This document shows positions 33,841 through 42,030 of a stretch of 64,000 bases of DNA, in pieces. The notes beneath the pieces are model-generated. The model saw nothing but the letters and a program-made list of their open reading frames with translations. It did no database searches and was not told the origin of the DNA. The stretch lies in contig NZ_CP062252.1 of the NCBI RefSeq assembly GCF_014863605.1, positions 2,985,001-3,049,000 of the forward strand, in the 5' to 3' direction. The stretch is from Pseudomonas allokribbensis. Its GTDB lineage: Bacteria; Pseudomonadota; Gammaproteobacteria; Pseudomonadales; Pseudomonadaceae. Position 1 is the first letter of the stretch. The number at the start of each line of letters is the position of its first letter. Both the position numbers and the translations under genes were made by a program.

Positions 33841-34011
33841 CACCGCTGCTAAACGAATGGGGTGGCGGCTGTACGCGGGTTAGCAGACCAGGCTCAAGGA
33901 TCCCGGCGCACCGAAGTGCCCCACGCAAGCCGCCATAAAACAGAAATGGCGAAACCAGCGTGCCTTGAAATTAACCGAGCTGCTAAACCCGATCGCTGAT
34001 TCGTCAGCGAC
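33841..34011. ncRNA. Structured RNA candidate, copy 1 (C4-antisense-like?)
   Basis: Helices seen: GGCGGCT 33864-33870 with AGCCGCC 33928-33934; GCAC-cgaa-GTGC 33908-33919; TCGCTGA-ttcg-TCAGCGA 33993-34010. TAGCAG (33881-33886) can pair with either CTGCTA at 33846-33851 or CTGCTA at 33980-33985, so two exclusive folds exist. Compared with copy 2 these pairs change together. This two-site logic recalls the C4 antisense RNA of phages P1/P7, but I cannot confirm the family or the strand. Confidence 0.6.
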
Positions 34012-34122
34012 CCGAAAACGATAGAGCCGGCCCTCAAGGCGCACAAGCCGGCGGATTCTGGCGGATGCGTAGGCAATGGCGCAAGGCGTTGTGGCTTGCC
34101 GGACGTTTCGGTCAACGGCTTT

Positions 34123-34240
34123 AAACAGTCATGGCGAATCCGTGAAGAAGCGGTTTACAGTGACCGGCCACGCACTGATCCAGGAGGGATCTTCAACCCC
34201 GCCATTCACCTCGAACGCTTCAGCGAGTCCCCCGTCAGAA
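34123..34240 (+). pseudogene. GNAT acetyltransferase remnant, copy 2 (start codon deleted)
   Basis: The leader (CAGTCATGGCGAATCCG... to GGAGGGATCTT) is the same as before the intact gene, but about 13 bases including the ATG are missing, and only ~40 bases of coding sequence (AACCCCGCCATTCACCTCG...) remain before the palindrome half-site at 34241. Confidence 0.8.
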
Positions 34241-34260
34241 TCAAATAAATGCGTCCCCTT
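34241..34260. repeat. GGGGAC-GATTTATT half-palindrome, copy d
   Basis: TCAAATAAATGCGTCCCCTT is one arm of the palindrome, at the junction between the second GNAT remnant and the 3' side of the third Ig gene. Confidence 0.7.
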
Positions 34261-34333
34261 TTGTTTTTTTGTTCCTCTTTTGTTCCTTTCACCTCGAGCG
34301 CTTCCGAATCAACTCAATGAGTCCTTCTTTGTT

Positions 34334-35653
34334 TCAAGTCCGCACGTAGACAATTGCTTTTGCTTTGTGGACAGGATCCGGAAACTGACCTGGATCCAAG
34401 GCATGACCTGCACCAGCGATGACTGTTGAATTATTCGCCTCCCACCAACCAAAGAAGTTCTTCCCTGGAAATGAAGGATGAGCAACCACGTACCCCCAGC
34501 GACGTCCCGGCTCACCTATTGAATTGAAGAAAGCCTGTCTTACATCAACAAGATTGGATTGAAGTGCGTCAGACAAGAATGGGAGTGCCGAATTCATAGT
34601 CCCGCCCAGACTGGCGGCCCAGTTGTAGGCCTGTTCGCACGTAAGTAGTGCATCGTTGACATACACTCGAATGACGTTTGAGACGTTGATCGGGTACGAA
34701 ACCTTTGCGCCCTTAGCGTCCGTAACTTCAATGATAGCCTGTCCGTTTTGCTCTCCGGTGACTTCTCCAGTTGCTATCGCAGTGGCTACCAAAGGATTAC
34801 TCGAGGTGTAGACGTAAGGTTCCACTCCACCTGTTGCTGAACGAATGGCAGAGTTACCGGGCACCTTCTTGGTCAACCATCCATAGTTTTGAATTATTTT
34901 TGGTCCATTCAGCACCATCAGGGACTGATCAATAGCCAGCGGAGCTTGGTTGGCGCGAATTTCAATATCGGTATCCGTCGAGACACCGGCGTTATCCAAC
35001 TGATCAATAGCTATAACACTGACCCGATGCTTTCCATCGCCGATCAGACTGAGTTCGGCGGACGTCAGCGTATGGTTGATGGGGGAGGTCAGATTGGTAA
35101 ACGTGATACTCCAAGACCCTATCTTCAACGTGACCTTACTGTGGAGGGGCATATAACTGATGTTGATGGTGATTGCACCCGTCTGTCCCGGACCGATGAA
35201 TGCGGGATGGCTGACGTTGATGCCGGTCGGTGCCGGGGAGCCGATGATCGGGTTGTGGTACAGGACATTCAGTTCCCGCGAGTCGTTGAAGTTGCCACTG
35301 ACGCGTTTGACTCTGTAGAAAATTTTATTGATGCCGTTAATAAACCAGAGTGCCGGGACAAGCAGGAGAAAACGGTCGTTTTCTTCCCCGGGGTAGATCG
35401 TTTTGGATACCCCGGTTGGGGAGTCATTAACGTATATCTCCGCCACGTCATAAGGCGCCATGGTCCAGTTCTTCATTTCGGTAAAAGGCTCGATCACCAT
35501 TTCAACACCCGGAGATGCGGACGCAGCTTGGGACAGGCCTCCGTCAGGGATCGGCGGCCCCGGCTGCTCCGGCAGCACGGGAGTTTTCCACCTTGGCAGG
35601 TACACTGGAAACAACACGAGGGCCGCGGTTACCGATTGAGACTGAAGGTTCAT
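34334..35653 (-). CDS. Ig-like-domain protein, paralogue 3
   Basis: This 439-residue paralogue of the gene at 31975 shares PGEENDRFLLLVPALW, INKIFYRVKRVSGNFND, HPAFIGPGQTGAITINISYM and KIGSWSITFTNL, followed by a Big2-like domain (SSNPLVATAIATGEVTGEQN) and a tail with AYNWAASLGGTMNSALPFLS and GEPGRRWGYVVAHPSFPGKN. Start ATG 35653 has AGGAG 6 bases upstream. Like its paralogues it has a lux-box dyad about 73 bases upstream. Function unknown. Confidence 0.8.
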   Translation of the reverse strand: MNLQSQSVTAALVLFPVYLPRWKTPVLPEQPGPPIPDGGLSQAASASPGVEMVIEPFTEMKNWTMAPYDVAEIYVNDSPTGVSKTIYPGEENDRFLLLVPALWFINGINKIFYRVKRVSGNFNDSRELNVLYHNPIIGSPAPTGINVSHPAFIGPGQTGAITINISYMPLHSKVTLKIGSWSITFTNLTSPINHTLTSAELSLIGDGKHRVSVIAIDQLDNAGVSTDTDIEIRANQAPLAIDQSLMVLNGPKIIQNYGWLTKKVPGNSAIRSATGGVEPYVYTSSNPLVATAIATGEVTGEQNGQAIIEVTDAKGAKVSYPINVSNVIRVYVNDALLTCEQAYNWAASLGGTMNSALPFLSDALQSNLVDVRQAFFNSIGEPGRRWGYVVAHPSFPGKNFFGWWEANNSTVIAGAGHALDPGQFPDPVHKAKAIVYVRT

Positions 35654-35726
35654 GGATTACTCCTGAGGACGGGCCTTGAGCCATATGAATTCGAAATTCA
35701 TAAAGCCTCGAAAAGAGAGCATCGTC

Positions 35727-35746
35727 ACCTGTCAGATCTGACAGGT
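35727..35746. promoter_or_regulatory. LuxR-type (las/lux) box, copy 3
   Basis: ACCTGTCAGATCTGACAGGT is identical to copy 2 and lies 73 bases before the third Ig gene. Confidence 0.65.
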
Positions 35747-35798
35747 GAGTGTGATTTCAAGACGAATGGTCATCGGTAAACAGTTTTCCTGCAGATAC

Positions 35799-35825
35799 AA
35801 AAACGGCCCCGTAAAGGGGCCGTTT
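35799..35825 (-). terminator. Terminator of DUF6124-like gene, copy 2
   Basis: Identical to the hairpin at 33399-33425 (CGGCCCC / GGGGCCG with a T-tract on the minus strand). Confidence 0.85.
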
Positions 35826-35836
35826 CGGTTTCTCAC

Positions 35837-36208
35837 TCAGACGCGCGGCTCAGCCGCCACATCCAGATTATCCAGCACCCGATTCACTGCCAGCTCACCG
35901 AGCATGATCAGTTGCGCAATCCCCAACAGTACATGCCGCTGCGGCGCATCGATCATCCCGGCGAAATCGCTGGCCATGGTTTTGGCCGAGGTCAGGGTTT
36001 CGCAGGCGTCGGCCAGCAGTTCTTCGTTTGGGATGCCGGGGGCGATGAGGTAGCGAGTGTTGGGTTTGAGCAGCGGTTTTCTGGGGTGGAACGGATTGAG
36101 GTAGTGATCGAGGGCGCGGTCGGCGGCTTCGTGGAATTTCTTGGAGTCGAGGGTTTCGTAGGGCGAGGTTGGATCGGTTTCGGGCGGGTTTGGCGTTGGT
36201 TTAATCAT
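35837..36208 (-). CDS. DUF6124/DUF3077-like small protein, copy 2
   Basis: This 123-residue protein is about 90 percent identical to the copy at 33437. Differences cluster near the C-terminus (AGMIDAPQRHVLLG, LDNLDVAAEPRV). The reading frame is intact in both copies despite the duplication, so both may be under selection. The 5' side again adjoins the structured RNA. Confidence 0.8.
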   Translation of the reverse strand: MIKPTPNPPETDPTSPYETLDSKKFHEAADRALDHYLNPFHPRKPLLKPNTRYLIAPGIPNEELLADACETLTSAKTMASDFAGMIDAPQRHVLLGIAQLIMLGELAVNRVLDNLDVAAEPRV

Positions 36209-36240
36209 GATTGAATCTCCAGAGTCATGGAGCCGCCACG

Positions 36241-36412
36241 ATTCGCTGCGATACGAAGGGGTGGCAGCTATACGCGGGTCGCAGACCGGGACTCTAGAAC
36301 CGGCAGACCCGAGGGTCTCCCACGTACAGCCGCCATAAAACTGGAGGATGTTGTGCGTCTAGAGATCGCGGGCTGCGAGACCCGATCGCTGATTCCTCAG
36401 CGACCCGGAAAC
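36241..36412. ncRNA. Structured RNA candidate, copy 2 (C4-antisense-like?)
   Basis: Equivalent helices: GGCAGCT 36263-36269 with AGCCGCC 36328-36334 (one mismatch); AGACCC-ga-GGGTCT 36305-36318, a wholly different but still paired hairpin; TCGCTGA-ttcc-TCAGCGA 36386-36403. The switch element TCGCAG (36279-36284) matches CTGCGA at 36246-36251 and at 36373-36378; all three changed together relative to copy 1. Confidence 0.6.
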
Positions 36413-36588
36413 GATAGAGCCGGCCCTCAAGGCGCACAAGCCGGCGGATTCTGGCGGATGCGTAGGCAATGGCGCAAGCCGTTGTGGCTTGCCGGACGTT
36501 TCGGTCAACGGCTTTAAACAGTCATGGCGAATCCGTGAAGAAGCGGTTTACAGTGACCGGCCACGCACTGATCCAGGAGGGATCTTTC

Positions 36589-37098
36589 ATGCCTGAGCAC
36601 AACTCCGCCATTCACCTCGAGCGTTTCAACGAATCCCACGTCGAGGGCATCACCGCGCTCTATAACGACCCGGCCGTGACCCGGCAGGTGTTGCAGATGC
36701 CGTTTCAGACCACCGAGGTCTGGCGCAAACGCCTGGCGCCGGACAACGAGCGGGTGGTGCAACTGGTGGCGCTGCATCAGGGTGTGGTGATTGGCAATCT
36801 GGGGCTGGAACAGTTTTCACGGATTCGCCGCAGTCACGCCGGCAGTGTCGGCATGGCCGTTGCGGTGGCGTGGCAGGGCAAGGGTGTCGGTTCGAAGCTG
36901 TTGGTGGCGGCGCTGGACGTGGCGGACAACTGGATGAATTTGCACCGGGTCGAGCTTTCGGTGTACGCCGACAACGAGGCGGCCATCGGCCTCTATCGCA
37001 AGTTCGGTTTCGAAACCGAGGGCCTGTTCCGCGATTACGCCGTGCGTGACGGGCAATGGGTCGACACCCTGAGCATGGCGCGTCTGCGCAAACGCTGA
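36589..37098 (+). CDS. aaaT: GNAT family N-acetyltransferase, YhhY/AaaT-like
   Basis: This 169-residue acetyltransferase has the acetyl-CoA-binding motif VAWQGKGVGSKLLVAAL and C-terminal elements ELSVYADNEAAIGLYRKFGF and EGLFRDYAVRDGQWVDTLSM, very close to E. coli YhhY (AaaT), which N-acetylates certain amino acids and analogues. GGAGG lies 9 bases before ATG 36589. Two broken copies of its 5' end lie at 31802 and 34123, so this is the surviving member of a triplicated block. Confidence 0.9.
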   Translation: MPEHNSAIHLERFNESHVEGITALYNDPAVTRQVLQMPFQTTEVWRKRLAPDNERVVQLVALHQGVVIGNLGLEQFSRIRRSHAGSVGMAVAVAWQGKGVGSKLLVAALDVADNWMNLHRVELSVYADNEAAIGLYRKFGFETEGLFRDYAVRDGQWVDTLSMARLRKR

Positions 37099-37213
37099 CC
37101 TTCTGTCCGTCAATGGCTGACGAGGCGACCGTGCAGGCAAATGACTTGTACGGTCGTCATCGGCATCTGCCATGCTCAAAGTCCGCAGCACCGCTCCTTG
37201 AAGGAACACCGCA

Positions 37214-37705
37214 ATGGACGACGTACAGCAACTGGGCGAAATGCTTCGCCACTATGCCGACAGCGAAGCGCACAAGAAGCAATTGTTCGAGACCCAGTCG
37301 GCGACCTGGGCTACACGGATCAACGAGTTGTTCGGGCAGATTCAGCAATGGCTGGCACCGGTGCAGGCGCCGGGTTTGCTGGAGGTGAGTCGGGAAGTGT
37401 ACGTGGCGTTCGGGCCGAGCATTCCGGTTGAGACGTCAACCTTCAAGACTGAAAAACTGAGCATCCTGATTGCTGGCAAACCGGTGGAGTTCGTGCCGGA
37501 TGTGATGGGCAGCGGTGGGCAGATTTCGCTGGCGGTGATGGGGCTGACGGCGGCGCGGTACGGGAGTATTTCGCTGGTGGGGCTACCGGGCGGGGAGTGG
37601 CAGTGGCGCAAGACCAATGGGTTGAAGGATCCGGATACGTTTGTGTTTGATGCGAATTTTCTGGCGCAGCAGCTGCAGAGCCTGATTCCGCGCGATCGCA
37701 CCTAG
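37214..37705 (+). CDS. Conserved hypothetical protein
   Basis: This 163-residue soluble protein has an N-terminal helical part (LGEMLRHYADSEAHKKQLFE, TWATRINELFGQIQQWL) and a beta-rich C-terminal part (KLSILIAGKPVEFVPDVMGS, GGEWQWRK, FVFDANFLAQQLQSL). GAAGGA lies 8 bases before the ATG. I do not recognise the family or a function. A dyad at 37712-37740 follows. Confidence 0.75.
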   Translation: MDDVQQLGEMLRHYADSEAHKKQLFETQSATWATRINELFGQIQQWLAPVQAPGLLEVSREVYVAFGPSIPVETSTFKTEKLSILIAGKPVEFVPDVMGSGGQISLAVMGLTAARYGSISLVGLPGGEWQWRKTNGLKDPDTFVFDANFLAQQLQSLIPRDRT

Positions 37706-37711
37706 GGCCAA

Positions 37712-37740
37712 ATCGATCCCACACCCAGTGTGGGATCGAT
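37712..37740. repeat. Inverted repeat after hypothetical gene
   Basis: ATCGATCCCACAC-cca-GTGTGGGATCGAT is a perfect 13-bp stem between convergent genes. It lacks a T-tract and may act as a terminator-like or REP-like element. Confidence 0.6.
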
Positions 37741-37752
37741 CATCGGGTGCAA

Positions 37753-37974
37753 TTACATTTCGAGGTTGACCCACCCCGGCTTCGCCACCTCCGGCGCCAC
37801 CGCTTTCACAGTCTTGCCGGTGGCCAACTCAACCCGCCGCGCCACCTCCGGATCATCGGCAAACGGCGTCAGACTCGCATCATCCAGGCTTTCAGCCGTT
37901 TCGTGGCGCAAGCAATACTCCACCGACAGCCACAAAAACAGCACGCCCAACACATTCAAAAAGATATCGAACAT
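37753..37974 (-). CDS. Small membrane subunit, CcoQ-like (PA4134 type)
   Basis: This 73-residue protein has one N-terminal membrane helix (FDIFLNVLGVLFLWLSVEY) and a hydrophilic tail (PEVARRVELATGKTVKAV). AAGGAAG is 6 bases before the ATG, and it starts 15 bases after the orphan CcoN gene. In P. aeruginosa a small gene (PA4134) sits at the same place beside ccoN4. It is probably an accessory subunit of the same oxidase. Confidence 0.75.
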   Translation of the reverse strand: MFDIFLNVLGVLFLWLSVEYCLRHETAESLDDASLTPFADDPEVARRVELATGKTVKAVAPEVAKPGWVNLEM

Positions 37975-37989
37975 GACCGGCTTCCTTGA

Positions 37990-39417
37990 TCAGGCGATCT
38001 GCGCTTCACGGTGGGCAATCGCGACATCCGCCACCCGCACGGTGCGCCATACGTTGTAGGCCATCAGCAACATGCCCGTCAGGAAGAACACCCCACCGGC
38101 AAACCGCACGACAAACCCCGGATGACTGGCCTGCAACGCTTCGACAAACGAATAGGTCAGCGTGCCGTCCTCGTTGATCGCCCGCCACATCAGGCCCTGC
38201 GTAATCCCGTTGACCCACATCGAAGCGATGTACAACACCGTGCCGATGGTCGCCAGCCAGAAGTGCAGGTTGATCAGCGGCGTGCTGTGCATGCGCTCGC
38301 GGCCGAAGACCTTGGGCACCATGTGATAGGTCGCGCCGAAGGTGATCATTGCCACCCAGCCGAGCGCGCCGGCGTGTACGTGGCCGATGGTCCAGTCGGT
38401 GTAGTGGGAGAGGGCGTTGACGGTCTTGATCGCCATCATCGGGCCTTCGAACGTCGACATGCCGTAGAACGCCAGCGACAGAACCAGGAAACGCAGAATC
38501 GGGTCGGTGCGCAACTGATGCCAGGCGCCGGACAAAGTCATCATCCCGTTGATCATCCCGCCCCAGCTCGGCGCCAGTAGAATCAGCGACATCGCCATGC
38601 CCAGCGACTGCGCCCAGTCCGGCAGGGCGGTGTAGTGCAAGTGGTGCGGGCCGGCCCAGATGTAGAGGGTGATCAGCGCCCAGAAGTGCACGATCGACAA
38701 CCGGTACGAATACACCGGCCGATTGACCTGTTTCGGCACGAAGTAATACATCATCCCGAGGAACCCGGTGGTCAGGAAGAAACCCACCGCGTTGTGCCCG
38801 TACCACCACTGCACCATGGCGTCGGTGGCGCCGGAATACACCGGATAGGACTTGAACCAGTCCACCGGAATCGACAGGTGATTGACCACGTGCAGCATGG
38901 CGATCACCAGGATGAACGCGCCGAAGAACCAGTTGCCGACGTAGATGTGCTTGGTCTTGCGCTGCACCACGGTGGTGAAGAACACCACGGCATACGCGAC
39001 CCAGACTACCGCCATCCAGACTGCGCCGGAGAATTCGATCTCGGCGTATTCCTTGGTGGTGGTGTAGCCCATCGGCAGGGTGACCAGCATGATCACGATC
39101 ACCGATTGCCAGCCCCAGAAAGTGAAGGCTGCGAGTTTGTCCGAGTACAGCCGCACCTGGCAGGTACGCTGCACCGCGTAGTAACTGGCGGCGAATTGCG
39201 CACTGCCGGCGAAGCCGAAAATCACCAGACTGGTGTGCAACGGTCGCAAGCGGCCGAAGGTGGTCCACGGCAAGTCCAGATTCATGTCCGGCCATACCAG
39301 TTGCGAGGCGATCCATACCCCCATCGCCATGCCCACGACGCCCCAGAAAACAGTCGCGATGACGAATTGGCGGACGACCTTGTAGTTATAAGCCTGTCCG
39401 ATTGTTGCTGTGCTCAT
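37990..39417 (-). CDS. ccoN: Orphan cbb3-type cytochrome oxidase subunit I (CcoN4-like)
   Basis: This 475-residue, twelve-helix haem-copper oxidase subunit has the haem and CuB histidines in [27 protein letters not shown] (active-site His and nearby Tyr/His), [11 protein letters not shown] and [12 protein letters not shown]. No ccoO, ccoP or assembly genes accompany it. In P. aeruginosa the orphan CcoN4 replaces CcoN1/N2 in the complex and gives cyanide resistance and redox benefits. ATG 39417 has GGAAG upstream. No FNR/ANR box was recognised in the 324 bases before it. Confidence 0.9.
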   Translation of the reverse strand: MSTATIGQAYNYKVVRQFVIATVFWGVVGMAMGVWIASQLVWPDMNLDLPWTTFGRLRPLHTSLVIFGFAGSAQFAASYYAVQRTCQVRLYSDKLAAFTFWGWQSVIVIMLVTLPMGYTTTKEYAEIEFSGAVWMAVVWVAYAVVFFTTVVQRKTKHIYVGNWFFGAFILVIAMLHVVNHLSIPVDWFKSYPVYSGATDAMVQWWYGHNAVGFFLTTGFLGMMYYFVPKQVNRPVYSYRLSIVHFWALITLYIWAGPHHLHYTALPDWAQSLGMAMSLILLAPSWGGMINGMMTLSGAWHQLRTDPILRFLVLSLAFYGMSTFEGPMMAIKTVNALSHYTDWTIGHVHAGALGWVAMITFGATYHMVPKVFGRERMHSTPLINLHFWLATIGTVLYIASMWVNGITQGLMWRAINEDGTLTYSFVEALQASHPGFVVRFAGGVFFLTGMLLMAYNVWRTVRVADVAIAHREAQIA

Positions 39418-39741
39418 GGTCAATTCTTCCACGGTTGCAAAGTCTTGCCAGGCCACCCGGTCTGGCACGAGCTGCACTGTAGAAACCCCGCCAGAAACAA
39501 AACAGGCTCAGGAATTGTTCATTTATGCGGATCAGATCGAAGCGCTGCCTGCGGCCATCTGCCGCGCCCTGATACGGTTTTTATGTGTTCAGGTGAATCT
39601 GTTGTGCACTGCGCCGTTCGTCCATAGTCAGGGAAAATACTGTGGGAACGGGCGAACCCGAGATAGCGCCAGACGCGAACTGGCGCTATCTCGGGTTCGC
39701 CCGTTCCCACAGGAATCTGTGCATTCCTGATGAGGTAGCCG
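39418..39741. other. Divergent intergenic region, ccoN / sulfite reductase
   Basis: This 324-base region holds a long inverted repeat (39640-39712) close to the reductase start. No clear ANR half-sites (TTGAT-N4-ATCAA) or other operator was seen in the remainder. Confidence 0.5.
39640..39712. repeat. Perfect 33-bp inverted repeat
   Basis: The arms 39640-39672 and 39680-39712 are exact reverse complements (starting CTGTGGGAACGGGCGAACCC) with a 7-base loop. It looks like a REP/BIME-type element; it lies only 29 bases before the reductase start codon. Confidence 0.9.
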
Positions 39742-41415
39742 ATGTATCAATACGACGATTACGACCGGGCACTGGTGTTCGAGCGCGTTGCGCAGTTTCG
39801 CGATCAGGTCGAGCGCTTCATGGCCGGGGAGTTGAGCGAAGAAGAGTTCCTGCCGCTGCGCCTGCAAAATGGCCTGTACATGCAAAAGCACGCTTACATG
39901 CTGCGGGTGGCAATTCCCTACGGCACCTTGAGCGCCGAACAGATGCGCACACTGGCGAGCATTGCCAGTGACTACGATCGTGGCTACGGCCACTTCACCA
40001 CCCGGCAGAACATGCAGTTCAACTGGATCGAACTGCACGAGGTGCCTGACATTCTCGAACGTCTGGCGCAGGTCAACATGCATGCGATCCAGACCTCGGG
40101 CAACTGCGTGCGCAACATCACCACCGAAGCCTTCGCCGGGGTCGCGGCGGACGAGTTGATCGACCCGCGTCCGCTGGCGGAGATCCTGCGGCAATGGTCG
40201 ACGATCAACCCGGAATTCCTGTTCCTGCCGCGCAAGTTCAAGATCGCCATCTGTTCGGCGAAGCAGGATCGCGCGGCGATCATGATGCACGACATCGGCC
40301 TCTACCTTTACCCCAGCCGCGACGGCCAGATGTTGCTGCGGGTGATTGTCGGCGGTGGTCTGGGGCGCACGCCGATCCTCGGTCTGCAGATTCGCGACGG
40401 TTTGCCGTGGCAGCACTTGCTGTCTTACGTCGAGGCGGTGCTGCGGGTCTACAACCGTCACGGCCGACGCGACAACAAGTACAAGGCGCGGATCAAGATT
40501 CTGGTCAAGGCGCTGGGTATCGAGGCGTTCGCCAAGGAAGTCGAAGAAGAATGGCAACACCTCAAGGATGGCCCGGCGCAACTGACTGAGGATGAATACC
40601 TGCGGGTTGCCAGCGCCTTTGTGCCGCCGAGCTACTGCACACTGGCGGGCACCGATCTGGATTTCGGCACGCACCTGGCCGACAACCCGGCGTTCGCCCG
40701 CTGGGTCGCGCGCAACGTGCAACCGCACAAGGTGTCGGGCTACACCAGCGTGGTGCTGTCGACCAAACCGGGCCTGGCCTCGCCCCCGGGGGACGTGACC
40801 GGTTTGCAGATGCTGGCGGTGGCCGACTGGTCCGAGCGTTTCGGTTTCGGCGAAATCCGTATCGCCCACGAGCAGAACATCGTCCTGCCGGATGTGCCCA
40901 AATCCGAGCTGTATGCGCTGTGGCAACTGGCGAAAGAGCAAGGGCTGGGCGCTGCCAATGTCGGCCTGTTGACCGACATCATTGCCTGCCCCGGTGGCGA
41001 TTTCTGTGCGCTGGCCAACGCCAAGTCGATTCCGATTGCCCAGGCGATTCAGGCGCGTTTCGACAACCTCGATTACCTGCACGACCTCGGTGATATCAGC
41101 CTGAACATTTCCGGCTGCATGAACGCCTGCGGCCATCACCACATCGGCAACATCGGGATTCTCGGCGTCGATAAGAACGGCAGCGAGTGGTACCAGATCA
41201 CCCTCGGCGGGGCGCAGGGCAAAAACAGCGCACTGGGCAAAGTCATCGGCCCGTCGTTCAGCGCTGCCGAAGTGCCGCAGGTGATCGAACGGATCATCGG
41301 CACCTTCGTGCGCTACCGCGAGAGCGAAGAACTGTTTGTCGATACCGTGGCGCGCATCGGGCTGGAGCCGTTCAAGGAACGGGTCTACCCGAAAGCGCTG
41401 GAGGTGTCGGCATGA
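39742..41415 (+). CDS. Nitrite/sulfite reductase hemoprotein (siroheme, 4Fe-4S)
   Basis: This 557-residue enzyme has both ferredoxin-like halves of the family and the cluster ligands CPGGDFCALANAKS and CMNACGHHHIG, which bind the 4Fe-4S-siroheme centre. It matches P. aeruginosa PA4130, annotated as sulfite or nitrite reductase (NirA/CysI type), and reduces sulfite to sulfide or nitrite to ammonia with six electrons. The adjacent DUF934 gene is the usual partner of assimilatory sulfite reductases. The divergent CcoN4 gene makes the same pairing as in P. aeruginosa. Confidence 0.92.
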   Translation: MYQYDDYDRALVFERVAQFRDQVERFMAGELSEEEFLPLRLQNGLYMQKHAYMLRVAIPYGTLSAEQMRTLASIASDYDRGYGHFTTRQNMQFNWIELHEVPDILERLAQVNMHAIQTSGNCVRNITTEAFAGVAADELIDPRPLAEILRQWSTINPEFLFLPRKFKIAICSAKQDRAAIMMHDIGLYLYPSRDGQMLLRVIVGGGLGRTPILGLQIRDGLPWQHLLSYVEAVLRVYNRHGRRDNKYKARIKILVKALGIEAFAKEVEEEWQHLKDGPAQLTEDEYLRVASAFVPPSYCTLAGTDLDFGTHLADNPAFARWVARNVQPHKVSGYTSVVLSTKPGLASPPGDVTGLQMLAVADWSERFGFGEIRIAHEQNIVLPDVPKSELYALWQLAKEQGLGAANVGLLTDIIACPGGDFCALANAKSIPIAQAIQARFDNLDYLHDLGDISLNISGCMNACGHHHIGNIGILGVDKNGSEWYQITLGGAQGKNSALGKVIGPSFSAAEVPQVIERIIGTFVRYRESEELFVDTVARIGLEPFKERVYPKALEVSA

Positions 41416-41891
41416 ACAATCTGCTGCGGATGGAGGCGAGCGGGGCGCGGATTGTGCTCGACGATCCATGGACGCTGATCCGCTCGCCTGAAACAGAATT
41501 CAGCGCCGGGATGTTGATTCTGCCGCTGGCCCACTGGCTCGAATCACCCTCGACCCATGCAGTGTGGCTGGGCCCGGACGACGGCGTCGAAAGCCTGCTG
41601 CCGTGGTTGGCATCGCTGCCGCTGATTGCCCTCGATTTCCCGAGTTTTCGCGACGGCCGCGCCTACAGTCAGGCTTATCTGCTGCGCAGCCGTTTTGGCT
41701 GGAAAGGCGAATTGCGGGCGATTGGCGATGTGCTTCGCGATCAACTGAGCCACATGCGCCAGTGCGGGTTCGACAGCTTCGCCGTGCGCGAGGACAAATC
41801 CGCCGAGGATGCGCTCAAGGGGTTGGCGGGGATGAGCGTGTTGTACGGGCGCTCCGTCATCGAGCCGCGACCGTTGTTCAGGCGGCGTTGA
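41412..41891 (+). CDS. DUF934 family protein
   Basis: This 159-residue protein overlaps the reductase stop by ATGA. It has the DUF934 core: LDFPSFRDGRAYSQAYLLRS, FGWKGELRAIGDVLRDQLSH and a final MRQCGFDSFAVREDKSAED. Family members sit almost always beside siroheme sulfite reductases and may help electron transfer or maturation; the exact role is unknown. Confidence 0.9.
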   Translation: MNNLLRMEASGARIVLDDPWTLIRSPETEFSAGMLILPLAHWLESPSTHAVWLGPDDGVESLLPWLASLPLIALDFPSFRDGRAYSQAYLLRSRFGWKGELRAIGDVLRDQLSHMRQCGFDSFAVREDKSAEDALKGLAGMSVLYGRSVIEPRPLFRRR

Positions 41892-42030
41892 CGCGCTGCC
41901 CGCACAGGGGAAACCCTTAGAACCCTTACAAATCGGGGATTTTTCCTTGGGTCGATGGTGGCCTTTTGGTAGAGTCCCCGTCGCCAGCGGGTTTTCGGCT
42001 GGACGACGGAACGAAGAAGGGAGTCTGTTT

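Larger units (their letters stand above)
33318..34200. repeat. Direct repeat unit A of the Ig/DUF6124/GNAT region
   Basis: This block, with lux box, terminator, DUF6124-like gene, structured RNA and GNAT leader, recurs at 35718-36597 at an offset of almost exactly 2400 bases. The first 130 bases are virtually identical; the RNA part diverges with paired changes. A third, broken copy is spread over 31430-31900. Confidence 0.85.
35718..36597. repeat. Direct repeat unit B of the Ig/DUF6124/GNAT region
   Basis: Second full copy of the block at 33318-34200. Here the block continues into the intact GNAT gene, so it probably shows the ancestral right end of the unit. Confidence 0.85.

Noticed and set aside
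29654..35653. Ig-like proteins as RTX or type V adhesins
   Set aside because: No signal peptide, RTX nonapeptides, barrel domain or type I secretion genes were seen; only Big2-like repeats support a surface role.
33318..36597. CRISPR array
   Set aside because: The repeats are long, few and contain genes; there is no short repeat-spacer pattern anywhere in the window.
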